From positions 124,001-188,000 of the forward strand of contig JACYLQ010000048.1 of NCBI GenBank assembly GCA_015272395.1: a stretch of 64,000 nt of DNA, read 5' to 3'. The DNA comes from Calothrix sp. C42_A2020_038. Its GTDB lineage: Bacteria; Cyanobacteriota; Cyanobacteriia; Cyanobacteriales; Nostocaceae. The notes under the pieces were generated by a model. The model made no database searches, was not told where the DNA came from, and saw only the letters and a list, made by a program, of their open reading frames with translations. The position numbers and the translations under genes are program-made. Below are positions 37,516 through 46,770 of this stretch, one piece after another; the stretch's first letter is position 1, and every line of letters begins with the position of its first letter.

Positions 37516-37758
37516 TTAATCCTCATCATCTTCATGGTTACGGCGCCGTTTTGATCTACGGCAATATTCCTCATCATCTTCATCATCAAAATCATGATAG
37601 CTGTACGTGCGCTCGTTGTCGTAGTTTCTATCGCGGTAGTAACATTCGTTTCGACTATCATCATGATAATCAAACTCACGGTGATCAAGGTATCCGTGAT
37701 TATGGCGTTTGTGGGTTTCACTGACAACAGCTTTTCTAAAAAAATCATTAATTTTCAT
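37516..37758 (-). CDS. Small, highly charged hypothetical protein
   Basis: An 80-residue frame beginning MKINDFFRKAVVSETHKRHN and continuing rich in His, Asp, Tyr and Arg with a DDEDDEE patch near the end. The composition is unlike a random frame and the amphipathic start looks genuine. However, the run of GAT/CAT-like codons also opens a second frame (37512-37748), and no ribosome-binding site is visible. No family recognised. It may be a real small protein or a low-complexity artefact. Confidence 0.4.
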   Translation of the reverse strand: MKINDFFRKAVVSETHKRHNHGYLDHREFDYHDDSRNECYYRDRNYDNERTYSYHDFDDEDDEEYCRRSKRRRNHEDDED

Positions 37759-37897
37759 ATTTCATTAATATAGAAAATTTATTGAATTCAAGCTTTATTA
37801 ATGTAATGCTTATTTTGTAGTTTTGACTTATGCTTTGAATTTAAAATCTTCCTTTGGATGTAAGTTTTCAATTGAACGTTAGATTACTCAAAACAAT

Positions 37898-38269
37898 ATG
37901 GATAATTTACCACCTCTCAATACTGAAACACTTTGGTCGATTCTCAATGAAGCAATCGATGAAGCAATTGTTAATCAACTACTATGGTATTACCTGGGTT
38001 ATAGATATAATCGAACAGCCAATAAATGGGAAGCTACAGACTTAGCAGCTGACTGGCGTACTGAGTATCCAGAACCACCAGATTTTTTTGATAGTCGTCC
38101 CGCAGCAATGAAGCTGACTCGCTCTATCCCTCAAGAAAATAAACAATTACTCAAAGAAAAATTAGGGTTTAAAGGTTATAAAATTGGCGAATTTGGACCG
38201 AAACAAACACGTCGAGCTACTGCTGCTAATTGGTTATTGAGTTACATGCAAATTCATGGAATTCAGTAG
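37898..38269 (+). CDS. DUF1823 family protein
   Basis: A 123-residue protein of the DUF1823 family, found in cyanobacteria. Conserved blocks are PPLNTETLWSILNEAIDEA, YYLGYRYN, EYPEPPDFFDSRPA and the C-terminal KLGFKGYKIGEFGPKQTRRA. It looks soluble, and its function is unknown. The start at 37898 gives the family N-terminus. It stands alone between the acyP side and the GH13 gene. Confidence 0.85.
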   Translation: MDNLPPLNTETLWSILNEAIDEAIVNQLLWYYLGYRYNRTANKWEATDLAADWRTEYPEPPDFFDSRPAAMKLTRSIPQENKQLLKEKLGFKGYKIGEFGPKQTRRATAANWLLSYMQIHGIQ

Positions 38270-38873
38270 CGCAAGTATAAAAGTATACAGAGTCATTGAT
38301 AAACTCTCTTCTTCTTTAAGTTAGGGGAAGCATGTAAACGAATTTTTCTTCAAGAGTATCTCGTGGCATACTGAGCAGTATTAAAACGACCCTTGCACCG
38401 CTTACTAAAACTACAGGGATAAACGGCAATCCTCAGTTCCAAAGCTTTCCCTTCTTGAAGGTGGGGAGAGGACTTTGAAACTTGTATTTCCTGTTCTTCC
38501 CTGGTAGAGAAGGGATTATATCATGTGTAAATTCGTTTCTATCCTTTGATTCAGTTGACTACTACCTCTAGATATACTACAGATTAGTATTATAAATATT
38601 AATTTTTTAACTTTTGCTATTTTCTTTACATTTATTTCCGTATTTAGTCCACAAGATAGAGGCAATCATAAATTAATTATTTCCACAGCAAGATAGTCAA
38701 ATCAGTTGAGAACGCAGAAAATATCTTTAGTAAATTTGGGTAATTAAATAAACATTCAGCTTCGTTAGTATTAGGCTTCTCTGGCTTTTTTTGCGATGCT
38801 TGTAGAGAAACATTTAGTGTTTTTTAATACCCTAATTTGAAATTTTGGTTTTAGGTATATAAAATAATTTGCT
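38270..38873. other. 604-base spacer upstream of the GH13 gene
   Basis: No gene recognised. AAACGAATTT at 38336-38345 and its inverse AAATTCGTTT at 38529-38538 enclose about 180 bases, which may be a decayed small element. The final 300 bases are AT-rich and should contain the promoter of the GH13 gene. Confidence 0.4.
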
Positions 38874-40529
38874 ATGGCACTAATCGAATTTAACTTATTT
38901 GCTCCTTATAACAAAGGTGCCGCATTAATTGGTTCTTTTTCAAATTGGGAACCAATTGAAATGAAAAAAGGCGATGATGGCTATTTCCGCACGAAAGTGG
39001 AATTAAAAGATGGAGAATATCAGTATAAATTCCGCGTTCAGTCCAAATCGTGGTTTTTTGAAGAAGACCAATGGGTTGATGTGACTGACCCCTATGCAAC
39101 TGATATCGACGAATCAACAGGGCAAGATAATGGTATCGTCAGAATCAAAGATGGGGAAAGAATTGTTGATACTTATGTTTGGCAACATGATGATAAACCA
39201 CTACCTGCTGACCATGAATTAGTGATATACGAAATGCATATTGCTGATTTTTCTGGTGGTGAAGATGACCCAAATCCTCGTGGACAGTATAAACACGCAA
39301 TTGAGAAGTTAGACTATATTTGCGAACTGGGAATTAATGCCATCGAATTGATGCCAGTTAAAGAATATCCTGGTGACTTTAGCTGGGGTTATAACCCACG
39401 TTTCTTTTTTGCAACCGAGTCTAGTTACGGTACAACTGCGGACTTAAAGAAATTTGTTGATGAGTGTCATGCTAGAGGTATTCGCGTAATTATGGATGGT
39501 ATTTACAACCATTCCGAAGCATCGAGTCCATTAACGCAAATAGACCACGATTACTGGTATCATCACGAACCACGTGACCCTGATAATAATTGGGGTCCAG
39601 AATTCAATTACGAACATTATGATGAGAAATTAGGAACTTACCCCGCGCGAAAATTTATTGGGGATACAGTTCGATATTGGGTTCGTGAGTTTCATGTCGA
39701 TGGTATTCGTTACGACGCTGCACGTCAAATAGCAAACTATGACTTTATGCATTGGATTGTGCAAGAAGCTAAAAATACTGCTGGCACCAAGCCTTTTTAT
39801 AATATTGCGGAACACATTCCCGAAACAACCAGTATTACCAATATCGATGGTCCAATGGATGGTTGCTGGCATGATAGTTTCTACCACTGTATTAAAGAAC
39901 ATGTTTGTGGTGATAAATTTGATTTAGAACAACTCAAAGATGTCATCGATCCCAAGCGTCAAGGTTTTATGGGCGCCACCAATGTTGTTAATTACCTCAG
40001 CAACCACGACCACGACCGCCTAATGGTTGAATTAGGAAACCGAGAAATCTTCGATGAAGAAGCGTTTCGACGAGTTAAACTTGGTGCAGCGATTTTAATG
40101 ACAGCTGTTGGTGTACCATTGGTATGGATGGGTGAAGAATTTGGTGAATACAAACCAAAAACACCTGATTCCGCTAAACTTGACTGGACATTGCTAGGCA
40201 ATGATTTGAATCGTGGTTTGTTCGAGTACTACAAAGGTTTGATTAATTTACGCAAGCAGAACCACGCACTATACACCGAAAATATCGACTTTATTCACGA
40301 AAACCCAGAAGCAAAAGTTTTAGCATACAGTCGTTGGAACAATGAAGGTTCTCAAATTGTGGTAGTCGCTAACTTCTCTGAAAACTTCCTCGGTGGTTAT
40401 CATGTACCTAACTTTCCATCTGGTGGTACTTGGCACGAGTGGACAGGTGATTACGACCTTGAAGCTGGTGACGATGGAATCATGACCGATTTGGGACCAT
40501 ACGAAGCCAAAGTCTTTGTTTGGCAATAA
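38874..40529 (+). CDS. GH13 alpha-amylase-family enzyme with N-terminal glycogen-binding-type domain
   Basis: Residues about 5-95 form a beta-sandwich of the CBM48/AMPK type (LFAPYNKGAALIGSFSNWEP). The TIM-barrel carries the four GH13 regions: IMDGIYNH (207-213), DGIRYDAARQ with nucleophile Asp281, IAEH with acid/base Glu313, and NYLSNHDHDR with Asp379. The C-terminus (from about 455) is the usual all-beta domain. It is complete and should act on alpha-1,4 or alpha-1,6 glucans such as glycogen. It is shorter than the roughly 760 residues of branching enzyme GlgB; the true specificity cannot be read from the motifs. Confidence 0.85.
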   Translation: MALIEFNLFAPYNKGAALIGSFSNWEPIEMKKGDDGYFRTKVELKDGEYQYKFRVQSKSWFFEEDQWVDVTDPYATDIDESTGQDNGIVRIKDGERIVDTYVWQHDDKPLPADHELVIYEMHIADFSGGEDDPNPRGQYKHAIEKLDYICELGINAIELMPVKEYPGDFSWGYNPRFFFATESSYGTTADLKKFVDECHARGIRVIMDGIYNHSEASSPLTQIDHDYWYHHEPRDPDNNWGPEFNYEHYDEKLGTYPARKFIGDTVRYWVREFHVDGIRYDAARQIANYDFMHWIVQEAKNTAGTKPFYNIAEHIPETTSITNIDGPMDGCWHDSFYHCIKEHVCGDKFDLEQLKDVIDPKRQGFMGATNVVNYLSNHDHDRLMVELGNREIFDEEAFRRVKLGAAILMTAVGVPLVWMGEEFGEYKPKTPDSAKLDWTLLGNDLNRGLFEYYKGLINLRKQNHALYTENIDFIHENPEAKVLAYSRWNNEGSQIVVVANFSENFLGGYHVPNFPSGGTWHEWTGDYDLEAGDDGIMTDLGPYEAKVFVWQ

Positions 40530-40564
40530 TGTAAACAAAATTGCTCCCCCCACTACCTTGAACC

Positions 40565-40650
40565 TACTGGTTTGTATCATCAGTTTTGGTGGGTATAAAT
40601 AATATCTTGTGGTTCAGGCAAGCTGGGGATGCCTGAACCACAACATCCCA
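40565..40650. repeat. Copy of a dispersed intergenic repeat with perfect palindrome
   Basis: GTTTGTATCATCAGTTTTGG followed by TTGTGGTTCAGGCA (40607-40620), a 9-base loop and TGCCTGAACCACAA (40630-40643). The 14 bp stem is perfect. The same order of parts occurs at 2347-2420. Confidence 0.65.
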
Positions 40651-40788
40651 AAAATTAGTCTCCCTCTGATGTAAAAGTGTCCACGGGGATTCTCTCCGGT
40701 GGCACATTTCACGGCAGTGGGATAGAGTGGGTCTTCCGTAATCCAATAGCTTGTGAGGAGTTGGAACCCCCCGGATTTATCCGTGGGG

Positions 40789-42702
40789 TTAGTTCAGAAC
40801 AGTTCCTATTTCCTTCAAGTAAACTCGTGTAAAAGGTTCATCTTCTCCTAACGAGTACTCTTCAATCAAGCCTTTGCGATGTAAGATGATACTTTCACCC
40901 TTTTTAATTACTAACGTTGAGTCATCTAAAACATCGCGCGCTAGCATCATCTCAGTATCAGTAGGGTTATCTAAAACAACCATATTACTGCCGTAGAAAA
41001 ACATACCATCGCGTTCTAAGACTTCCTCGTTGTACTCAGCTATGAGTAGATCGAGCTTGGGATTTCGCAGTAAACTTTGAACATTTGTGTTGTATTCGGG
41101 ATGCAAAACCTTTCGCGAACGATTTATGAAAACACCATCTTGACAAACGGCGCCAATTGTCCAATCAGGATGATGCGAAAGGATATGGTCGATAGTTTCT
41201 TGCAAGTCGTGAATTGAGATTTTATTAAAGGTAATAATTGGTATTCTGGCATCATTCCCGGAATTAAAGAATGTTTCCAAAATATGTGAGGTAACATCAA
41301 CGCTTTCACCCACTGCTGGGTTAAGATGCATCATCACACCAGGCGCCGCGTTAATTTCTAAAATTGCAAAATTACCTTCTTTCCAAGATCTATCGAGATT
41401 CTCAGCAATAACATCAATACCTAAGCAAGTTAAACGAAAATGCTGGGCTATGTCCTGCGCCAAGATAATATTATCAGGGTGCATTGCCTGGGTTGCATCG
41501 ATACTCACACCTCCAGCTGAGAGGTTCGCAACTTTACGTAGGAAAACCCGTTGACCTTTCTCAATTACACTAGCTAGAGATAATCCTTGCTCGTCGAGGT
41601 AAATTTCCATTGCTTCATCACATTGAATTTTGCTCATTGGTGAAGTTGGTGTGTCACGACGCGCAGGTTTACGATTTTCTTCGCGGATAAGTTCTTCTAT
41701 TGTTGAATAACCATCACCAATTACCGAAGCTGGACGACGTTCAATAGCAGCAACAAATCTACCATTAACGCACAACAAGCGATAATCGCTTCCACGTATA
41801 CTTTTTTCGACGATTATTCTTATAGATTGATCTTCGGGTATTGCTTTGAGCGCGCGCTCGTATGCAGACTCTAGTTCATTTGCTCCTTGTACATCTGCTG
41901 TAACACCGATACCTTTATGCCCAACTACAGGTTTGATGGCTACAGGATAACCAATTTCGCGAGCAACAGATAGTGCCTCTCGCTCACTTGTGACAATATC
42001 ACCTTGAGGAACAGGAAATCCTAAAGTGTTTAAAAACGCTTTGCAATCATCTTTGCGGGTTGTAAAATCGGAATCAATATGACTATCGCAATCGAAAGTA
42101 GTAGCAATACCACGAACTTGTTTTTTACCAAAACCGTATTGCATTAAACCCTCTTCCCATAAGTAAAAAGCTGGGATACCTTTTTGATCAGCGGTTCGCA
42201 GTAAAGCGTAAACAGTCGGACCGCCATAAACTGATTGACGAAAACGATTTTGCAGCGTTATTAACTGTTCGTCAAAAGCTACATCATGATCTTGAGTTAT
42301 GGCTTCAAACCAATCCCATACAAGGTAAACTACTGCACGAGTTGTACGCGCATGAAGTGATTGGATAGCGATTTTATGATGATTAACTTGATTTTTAACA
42401 CTCCAGCGGTCGAAGTGCAAGTCCATATCTAGCTTTCCCACTTCAGAAGCTGTACGGGCAAATAGTTCTGCATGTGATGAGTATTCTTGATCATGCAAAT
42501 GAGGAAAGCGAGTAGATACAGCTTGTACATACTCTTGCAAAGATAGGGCTTCCCGGTATTCAGTTAAGGCAAAATTAAACACTAGGGCGCCTGTTTCTAG
42601 ATAAGGATTCGGTCCAATATAATGTTTAAAGTTGAAAATATCAAAAACATCAGTTTTGCGAGCGTTAACACGAACTGATGAATAAGTGCTGTCTTGAATC
42701 AT
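40789..42702 (-). CDS. cphA2: CphA2-type truncated cyanophycin synthetase
   Basis: It resembles cyanophycin synthetase, which builds the Asp/Arg storage polymer, but has 637 residues instead of about 880. Order: N-terminal CphA domain (about 1-215), ATP-grasp domain (about 220-475: GYPVAIKPVVGHKGIGVTA, FAILEINAAPGVMMHLNP) and a remnant of the Mur-ligase domain. In that remnant the P-loop GTNGKTT of CphA1 is replaced by FNKISIHDL and most of the domain is missing. This fits CphA2 of nitrogen-fixing cyanobacteria, reported to polymerise beta-aspartyl-arginine dipeptides using one active site. AGAGGT lies 8 bases before the ATG. Cyanophycinase is encoded divergently 731 bases away. Confidence 0.85.
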   Translation of the reverse strand: MIQDSTYSSVRVNARKTDVFDIFNFKHYIGPNPYLETGALVFNFALTEYREALSLQEYVQAVSTRFPHLHDQEYSSHAELFARTASEVGKLDMDLHFDRWSVKNQVNHHKIAIQSLHARTTRAVVYLVWDWFEAITQDHDVAFDEQLITLQNRFRQSVYGGPTVYALLRTADQKGIPAFYLWEEGLMQYGFGKKQVRGIATTFDCDSHIDSDFTTRKDDCKAFLNTLGFPVPQGDIVTSEREALSVAREIGYPVAIKPVVGHKGIGVTADVQGANELESAYERALKAIPEDQSIRIIVEKSIRGSDYRLLCVNGRFVAAIERRPASVIGDGYSTIEELIREENRKPARRDTPTSPMSKIQCDEAMEIYLDEQGLSLASVIEKGQRVFLRKVANLSAGGVSIDATQAMHPDNIILAQDIAQHFRLTCLGIDVIAENLDRSWKEGNFAILEINAAPGVMMHLNPAVGESVDVTSHILETFFNSGNDARIPIITFNKISIHDLQETIDHILSHHPDWTIGAVCQDGVFINRSRKVLHPEYNTNVQSLLRNPKLDLLIAEYNEEVLERDGMFFYGSNMVVLDNPTDTEMMLARDVLDDSTLVIKKGESIILHRKGLIEEYSLGEDEPFTRVYLKEIGTVLN

Positions 42703-43009
42703 TATCTTTACCTCTGGCGAGACACCCTTTTAACTATGGTGGTAGGTTCTTTTACGAGAAATTGATTCTTCCTTCTCTTGAATTATAATCGCCTCATAAA
42801 TTGAAGTTGATATTTCATTTAAACTTTAAATTTCGGGTTCTTGTGCGCTGAAACCTAAATCTATTTTGCTCCCCTTGTCAGCTACCTAAAGGCATATACA
42901 AACAGTATTTACAAAAAAAAATCAGCTTCTATATCCTTTGGAAGGTGAAATTATACACGTATTGTAGCTAAAATTAATAAATAATAGAAAAAAGTTAGGG
43001 GATAAATTT
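42703..43009. other. 307-base divergent spacer between cphA2 and the small + gene
   Basis: No gene. It must hold both promoters. No convincing NtcA site (GTA-N8-TAC) was identified by eye. Confidence 0.45.
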
Positions 43010-43216
43010 ATGAATGCAACAGAAGTTAACCTTAGAAATGAAGTAAGGCGGTTAGCTGAGGAAGCTTTTCATCACAAGTTGATTTCTGGATACGGTGATG
43101 GTCCCGATGCATCTGAGTATCAAATTGTTTTTCAAGGTAAACCGAGACATCTTCCCCTCGAACATGCCCGTTCATTCTTAACAGCATTGCTTTTAGAAAA
43201 TCAAATCAATAGTTAA
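43010..43216 (+). CDS. Small conserved hypothetical protein
   Basis: A 68-residue soluble protein, starting MNATEVNLRNEVRRLAEEAF and ending ARSFLTALLLENQINS. The start is supported by TAGGGGA about 8 bases upstream. It reads as a helix, a Gly/Asp turn (ISGYGDGPDASEYQIVFQG) and a helix. I do not recognise a named family. It lies between cphA2 and cphB and is read in the same direction as cphB, 217 bases ahead of it, so it may belong to cyanophycin metabolism, but nothing in the sequence proves this. Confidence 0.6.
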   Translation: MNATEVNLRNEVRRLAEEAFHHKLISGYGDGPDASEYQIVFQGKPRHLPLEHARSFLTALLLENQINS

Positions 43217-43433
43217 GTTCGCTCTCTTTACTCTCAATAATCTAGAAACCCGGTTAAAACAAACTTACCGGGTTTGCTTATACGATTTTTTTCACTCTAT
43301 CTAATTTAGATCATAATCCAAAAAATATATCGTAAGAACGATAGTCAAATTATCAAGAATTGTTGACAATATAGAATATGCAAATTGGCATTGATCACAT
43401 CTATTCAAATTACTAATATCAGGAGGCACTAGT

Positions 43434-44276
43434 GTGGCTGGAGAAATTCAACGTCAACTAGTAATTATTGGCGGAGCAGAAGACAAAGAAGGAGATTGTA
43501 TTATTCTTCGTGAGTTTGTCCGTCGTGCTGGAGGTACAAAAGCGCGAATTGTGATTATGACCGCAGCTACAGAACTTCCTAGAGAGGTGGGAGAAAACTA
43601 CATTCGTGTTTTTGAACGTCTTGGCGCCGAAGACGTTCGCATCGTTGATACAGAAACGCGCGATGATGCATCTTCATCTACGGCTTTAAAAGCTATTGAT
43701 GCAGCTACTGGTGTATTTTTTACAGGTGGTGACCAAGCACGTATTACAAGTATTCTCAAAGATACAGAAATAGATGCAGCGATTCATAAACGCTATGCAG
43801 AAGGTACAGTAGTAGGTGGTACAAGTGCCGGCGCAGCAGTAATGCCTGATATTATGATTGTTGAGGGAGACTCAGAGACTAATCCGAGGATTAATATTGT
43901 AGACCTTGGGCCAGGTATGGGATTCTTACCAGGGATAGTAATTGACCAACATTTTTCCCAACGTGGACGTTTAGGGCGCCTAATTTCGGCTCTTGCCCAA
44001 CAGCCAGCAGTATTAGGTTTTGGTATTGACGAGAATACTGCAATGGTGATTGCCGGAGACCAAATGGAAGTGATTGGCGAAGGTGTTGTTACAGTAGTTG
44101 ATGAAAATGAGCTAGTCCACAACAATGTTGATGAAATCCTTCGCGATGAGCCTTTAGCATTCTGTGGCGCCCGTCTTCACATACTACCGCATGGTTATAA
44201 GTTTGACCTCAAGACTCACAAGCCAATTTTAGACGGTCGTTCGGTGGTAAATAACCAACCTGCCGCTGTTGGCTAG
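43434..44276 (+). CDS. cphB: Cyanophycinase
   Basis: A serine-type exopeptidase (S51) that releases beta-aspartyl-arginine dipeptides from cyanophycin. The nucleophile elbow GGTSAGAA places the catalytic Ser at 131. Other family blocks are LVIIGGAEDKEG, GVFFTGGDQARI and VIDQHFSQRGRLGRL. The length of 280 is a little over the usual 270. The start is a GTG at 43434, chosen because AGGAGG lies 7 bases upstream. Usually cphB heads an operon with cphA1; here no full-length cphA follows, and the nearby synthetase is the CphA2 type on the other strand. Confidence 0.95.
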   Translation: MAGEIQRQLVIIGGAEDKEGDCIILREFVRRAGGTKARIVIMTAATELPREVGENYIRVFERLGAEDVRIVDTETRDDASSSTALKAIDAATGVFFTGGDQARITSILKDTEIDAAIHKRYAEGTVVGGTSAGAAVMPDIMIVEGDSETNPRINIVDLGPGMGFLPGIVIDQHFSQRGRLGRLISALAQQPAVLGFGIDENTAMVIAGDQMEVIGEGVVTVVDENELVHNNVDEILRDEPLAFCGARLHILPHGYKFDLKTHKPILDGRSVVNNQPAAVG

Positions 44277-44324
44277 TGGTCTGGTGTAGAAATATTGTGA
44301 ACGGATGTAAAAATTAAATTCTTC

Positions 44325-44395
44325 CGGAATGTGGAATGGGCATCCCTGCCCGTTCCAAACATGAGGCGGGCAAAGGATGCCTACCCCACAAGAAA
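44325..44395. repeat. Palindromic intergenic repeat (GGGCATCC/TGCCCG), full copy
   Basis: GGAATGGGCATCCCTGCCCG followed by TTCC and, 12 bases on, GGCGGGCAAAGGATGCC with CCCACAAG as outer flank. It matches 59590-59660 in layout. Confidence 0.65.
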
Positions 44396-44509
44396 ATTTT
44401 GGGTATTTTTTTATTTGGAAGTCCCTAAGTGATTTTAAATAACTAGATTTTGTTAGTAACCAAAAATTCAACCGTTACATCTCCTACATCCATTGCCTGC
44501 CTACACCCC

Positions 44510-44640
44510 AGAATTAATGACACAAACCACGCTTTGGTCTGTGTGATTAGTTTTGAGGAGTTGTGGAACAGGCGCCCCCTTTGAGTGCATTTTGCGAGGC
44601 TTGCGATGCCTGCTCCACAAGACATTGTATAAAATAAATA
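44510..44640. repeat. Dispersed palindromic repeat copy
   Basis: GACACAAACCAC, then GGTCTGTGTGATTAGTTTTG and TTGTGGAACAGGC (44561-44573) pairing with GCCTGCTCCACAA (44607-44619) at 12 of 13 positions. It shares its parts with 2347 and 40565. Confidence 0.55.
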
Positions 44641-44792
44641 AATAGAAAAAAGGTTAGAGGTAAATTCATACCTTTAACCAACTGCCCCTTCAAAATTTGA
44701 ATTTTAATATTTGAAAAATATTTTATTTTTTACTAAAAATATAGCCACTAAATGCAAAGTTATAAGTCATAAAATCATGAAATCCAGTAGTT

Positions 44793-45227
44793 TTAATCAA
44801 TAACTTTTAGAACTGGTTTTATAAACCTCCATTCAGATGGTAAAGAATCAAGCATTAAAGAAATTCTAGTTTCTCGACTAACTAAAATTTCGCCATTCTC
44901 ATTAGTACTAAAATCTTTGCCCAAAATAAAACCTTTTTTGATTAATTTTTGAGCAATAAATATACAAACATGCTCTTTTAAATCCATACAAACTTGCAGT
45001 TCTGGAAAATTATTCCAAGTCCAATAGCAAGTTTCGGGAGCAGTCTCAACAAGTTGAAACATTGCAGCATTTAGCATATGGGTTGCTTCTTCCGAACCAA
45101 GTAAATAAGTTAATGTCTGTTCACAAAGCTTGACCAAATCTTTGTCTTGAAGCTTTAAAATATTAACAAGTAAATTCACACCTGTATTAAAATCTTGAAA
45201 ACCTTGTTCAAAATCTTGGTGACACAT
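44793..45227 (-). CDS. Hypothetical protein
   Basis: A 144-residue cytosolic protein without a recognised domain. It is mostly helical, with a Cys/Trp/aromatic middle (TCYWTWNNFPELQVCMDL) and a C-terminal beta-like end (RISLMLDSLPSEWRFIKPVL). AAGGAA lies 8 bases before the ATG, supporting the start. It lies on the same strand as the phosphorelay genes upstream but 310 bases away. It contains none of the usual GGCGCC sites, though its length makes that weak evidence of anything. Confidence 0.6.
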   Translation of the reverse strand: MCHQDFEQGFQDFNTGVNLLVNILKLQDKDLVKLCEQTLTYLLGSEEATHMLNAAMFQLVETAPETCYWTWNNFPELQVCMDLKEHVCIFIAQKLIKKGFILGKDFSTNENGEILVSRETRISLMLDSLPSEWRFIKPVLKVID

Positions 45228-45538
45228 AATTTAAATTCCTTGGTCGTATATTTATTAAGTGTGGAAAAGTTATAGCAGTTGCTGCAACAATTAATTTGGA
45301 ATATATTTAAACAAATATTTGAATAAAAAATATGAGAGATAAAATGTGGGAGACAAAAATTAATTGTTCATCTCCCAAACTATACAATCTCTGGTGAGTT
45401 TTGAAATACTAATTTGAGTTAATCAGGGGTTTTGAGTGATTTATCTCATTGCTTAGTATCTTCATTTTCTAATTTACAGTGCAAAAGTGAAGAACCAGTG
45501 AAGGTAAAAATCTTTTCGTCGATATTGTTAGTAACACC
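45228..45538. other. 311-base spacer with one hairpin
   Basis: TGGGAGA (about 45347-45353) pairs with TCTCCCA (about 45371-45377). It may end the receiver gene transcript upstream. Otherwise AT-rich with nothing recognised. Confidence 0.4.
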
Positions 45539-45928
45539 TTAGATGTATACCCAACCCAGATAATTTGCTACTTCTTTGGCTAAATTCATGGGGTCGAAAG
45601 GTTTAGCAATAATAGCTGTTAATCCCAATACTCTCAAGCGGTTTCGGTCTAAATTTTTTTCTTTGGCTGTAATTAAAATAACTGGAATATCTTGCGTTTC
45701 TTGAGTTGCTCGTAAAATAGCCAAAGTACCTAATCCATCTAAATCAGGCATCATCATATCTAAAAGGATAGCATCCGGTTTTTGTGTTTGAGCAATAGCT
45801 AATCCTTCGATTCCTGAAGCAGCAGTCATAACCTGCCAACCTCCTATTGTTTGAAGCGTCAGTTCTACAACTTCGCGGATATCTTCTTCGTCATCGATTA
45901 TCAAAACACGCCTGACTTTCACTGTCAT
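45539..45928 (-). CDS. Single-domain response regulator
   Basis: A CheY-like receiver of about 130 residues with all key positions: LIIDDEED at the first strand, phosphoacceptor in AILLDMMMPDLDG, Thr in ILITAK and Lys in IIAKPFDP. The start at 45928 (MTVKVRRVLIIDD) is preceded by AGGGAG; an ATG at 46003 would add 25 residues. It is a close paralogue of the receiver at 46770-46390, sharing AKPFDPM-L. It probably takes phosphate from the large kinase upstream, which is on the same strand. Confidence 0.88.
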   Translation of the reverse strand: MTVKVRRVLIIDDEEDIREVVELTLQTIGGWQVMTAASGIEGLAIAQTQKPDAILLDMMMPDLDGLGTLAILRATQETQDIPVILITAKEKNLDRNRLRVLGLTAIIAKPFDPMNLAKEVANYLGWVYI

Positions 45929-46389
45929 TATCTCCCTAGACATTTGTAAAAAGCTGGTCAAATCATATGTGTTTAAGTTGCTTTGTTTCAGCATGTCAAG
46001 CATTGAGTATACTTTTATAAATTTTGTAAAATATGAGAATAGATCTTAAATTCTCATGAGACGAAAAATATCTAAGCTATTTACTTTGTGAAATCACAAT
46101 GTGAATATCTTAGATAGTATTTTGGGAGAATATTTAGCTAGCAAAACTATAGACGAGGTATAATAGGGAACTACATCAAAGTAAATCAAACTCAAAATAT
46201 AGGGAACATTACACTAAGCACAATCAGTTAAACTGCCAATCTGATTTATTACCAATAAATTTAGTTTGCTTTGATTTAATTTAAAATTATTGGTTCAAGT
46301 TGGCTTAATTTTTAGATTAAAGCCCAATAGTGAAGAAGCTGTGAAGAAAGTAGATTAATAAATTAATAGTTATAACTAAATAGTCATAA
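45929..46389. other. About 460-base AT-rich spacer within the phosphorelay locus
   Basis: No gene. It separates the fourth gene (45928-45539) from the three overlapping genes upstream, so that gene may have its own promoter here. Confidence 0.45.
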
Positions 46390-46770
46390 CTAATAATTCC
46401 AACCGAGTGCTGCTGCGACTTGCTCGGTAAGCGTCATTGGGTCAAAGGGTTTGGCTACTATTCCCGTGATACCAAGTTCGGCAAATCGACGTTGGTCATT
46501 TGCCTGAACTTTTGCAGTGAGTAAAATGACGGGAATGTTGTTTGTTAGAGGATTTGCTTGCAAGTTTTTAAAGGTTGTGATGCCATCCATTTCTGGCATC
46601 ATCACATCGAGAAGGATTGCATCTGGCTGTTCAATTTTTGCTTTCGCTAATCCTTCGCTACCGGATTCTGCTGTCAAGACCTCAAACCCACCAACTGCTT
46701 CCAGGGTTAGTTGAGCGACTTCGCGAATATCGTCTTCGTCATCAATAATTAGAATCCGCTTATTTGTCAT
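46390..46770 (-). CDS. Single-domain response regulator
   Basis: A 126-residue CheY-like receiver with LIIDDEDD, the phosphoacceptor Asp in AILLDVMMPEMDG, Thr in ILLTAK and Lys in VAKPFDP. It starts inside the end of the hybrid kinase gene, overlapping by 11 bases, so the two are translationally coupled and probably work together. It may shuttle phosphate to a separate Hpt domain, such as the one in the 785-residue protein at the head of the operon. Confidence 0.9.
   Translation of the reverse strand: MTNKRILIIDDEDDIREVAQLTLEAVGGFEVLTAESGSEGLAKAKIEQPDAILLDVMMPEMDGITTFKNLQANPLTNNIPVILLTAKVQANDQRRFAELGITGIVAKPFDPMTLTEQVAAALGWNY

Larger units (their letters stand above)
44277..44792. other. 516-base spacer packed with repeat copies
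   Basis: No gene. It contains ACGGATGTAA (44297-44309), a GGGCATCC/TGCCCG repeat (44325-44395), CCGTTACATC (44473-44482) and a second palindrome (44560-44620), so it looks like nested or adjacent elements of the family at 6900-7210. Confidence 0.55.

Noticed and set aside
37512-37748. Second leftward frame over the small charged gene
   Set aside because: It is a Met/Thr/Ile-rich shadow created by GAT/CAT-type repeats in the other frame; the 37516-37758 frame has the more protein-like start.
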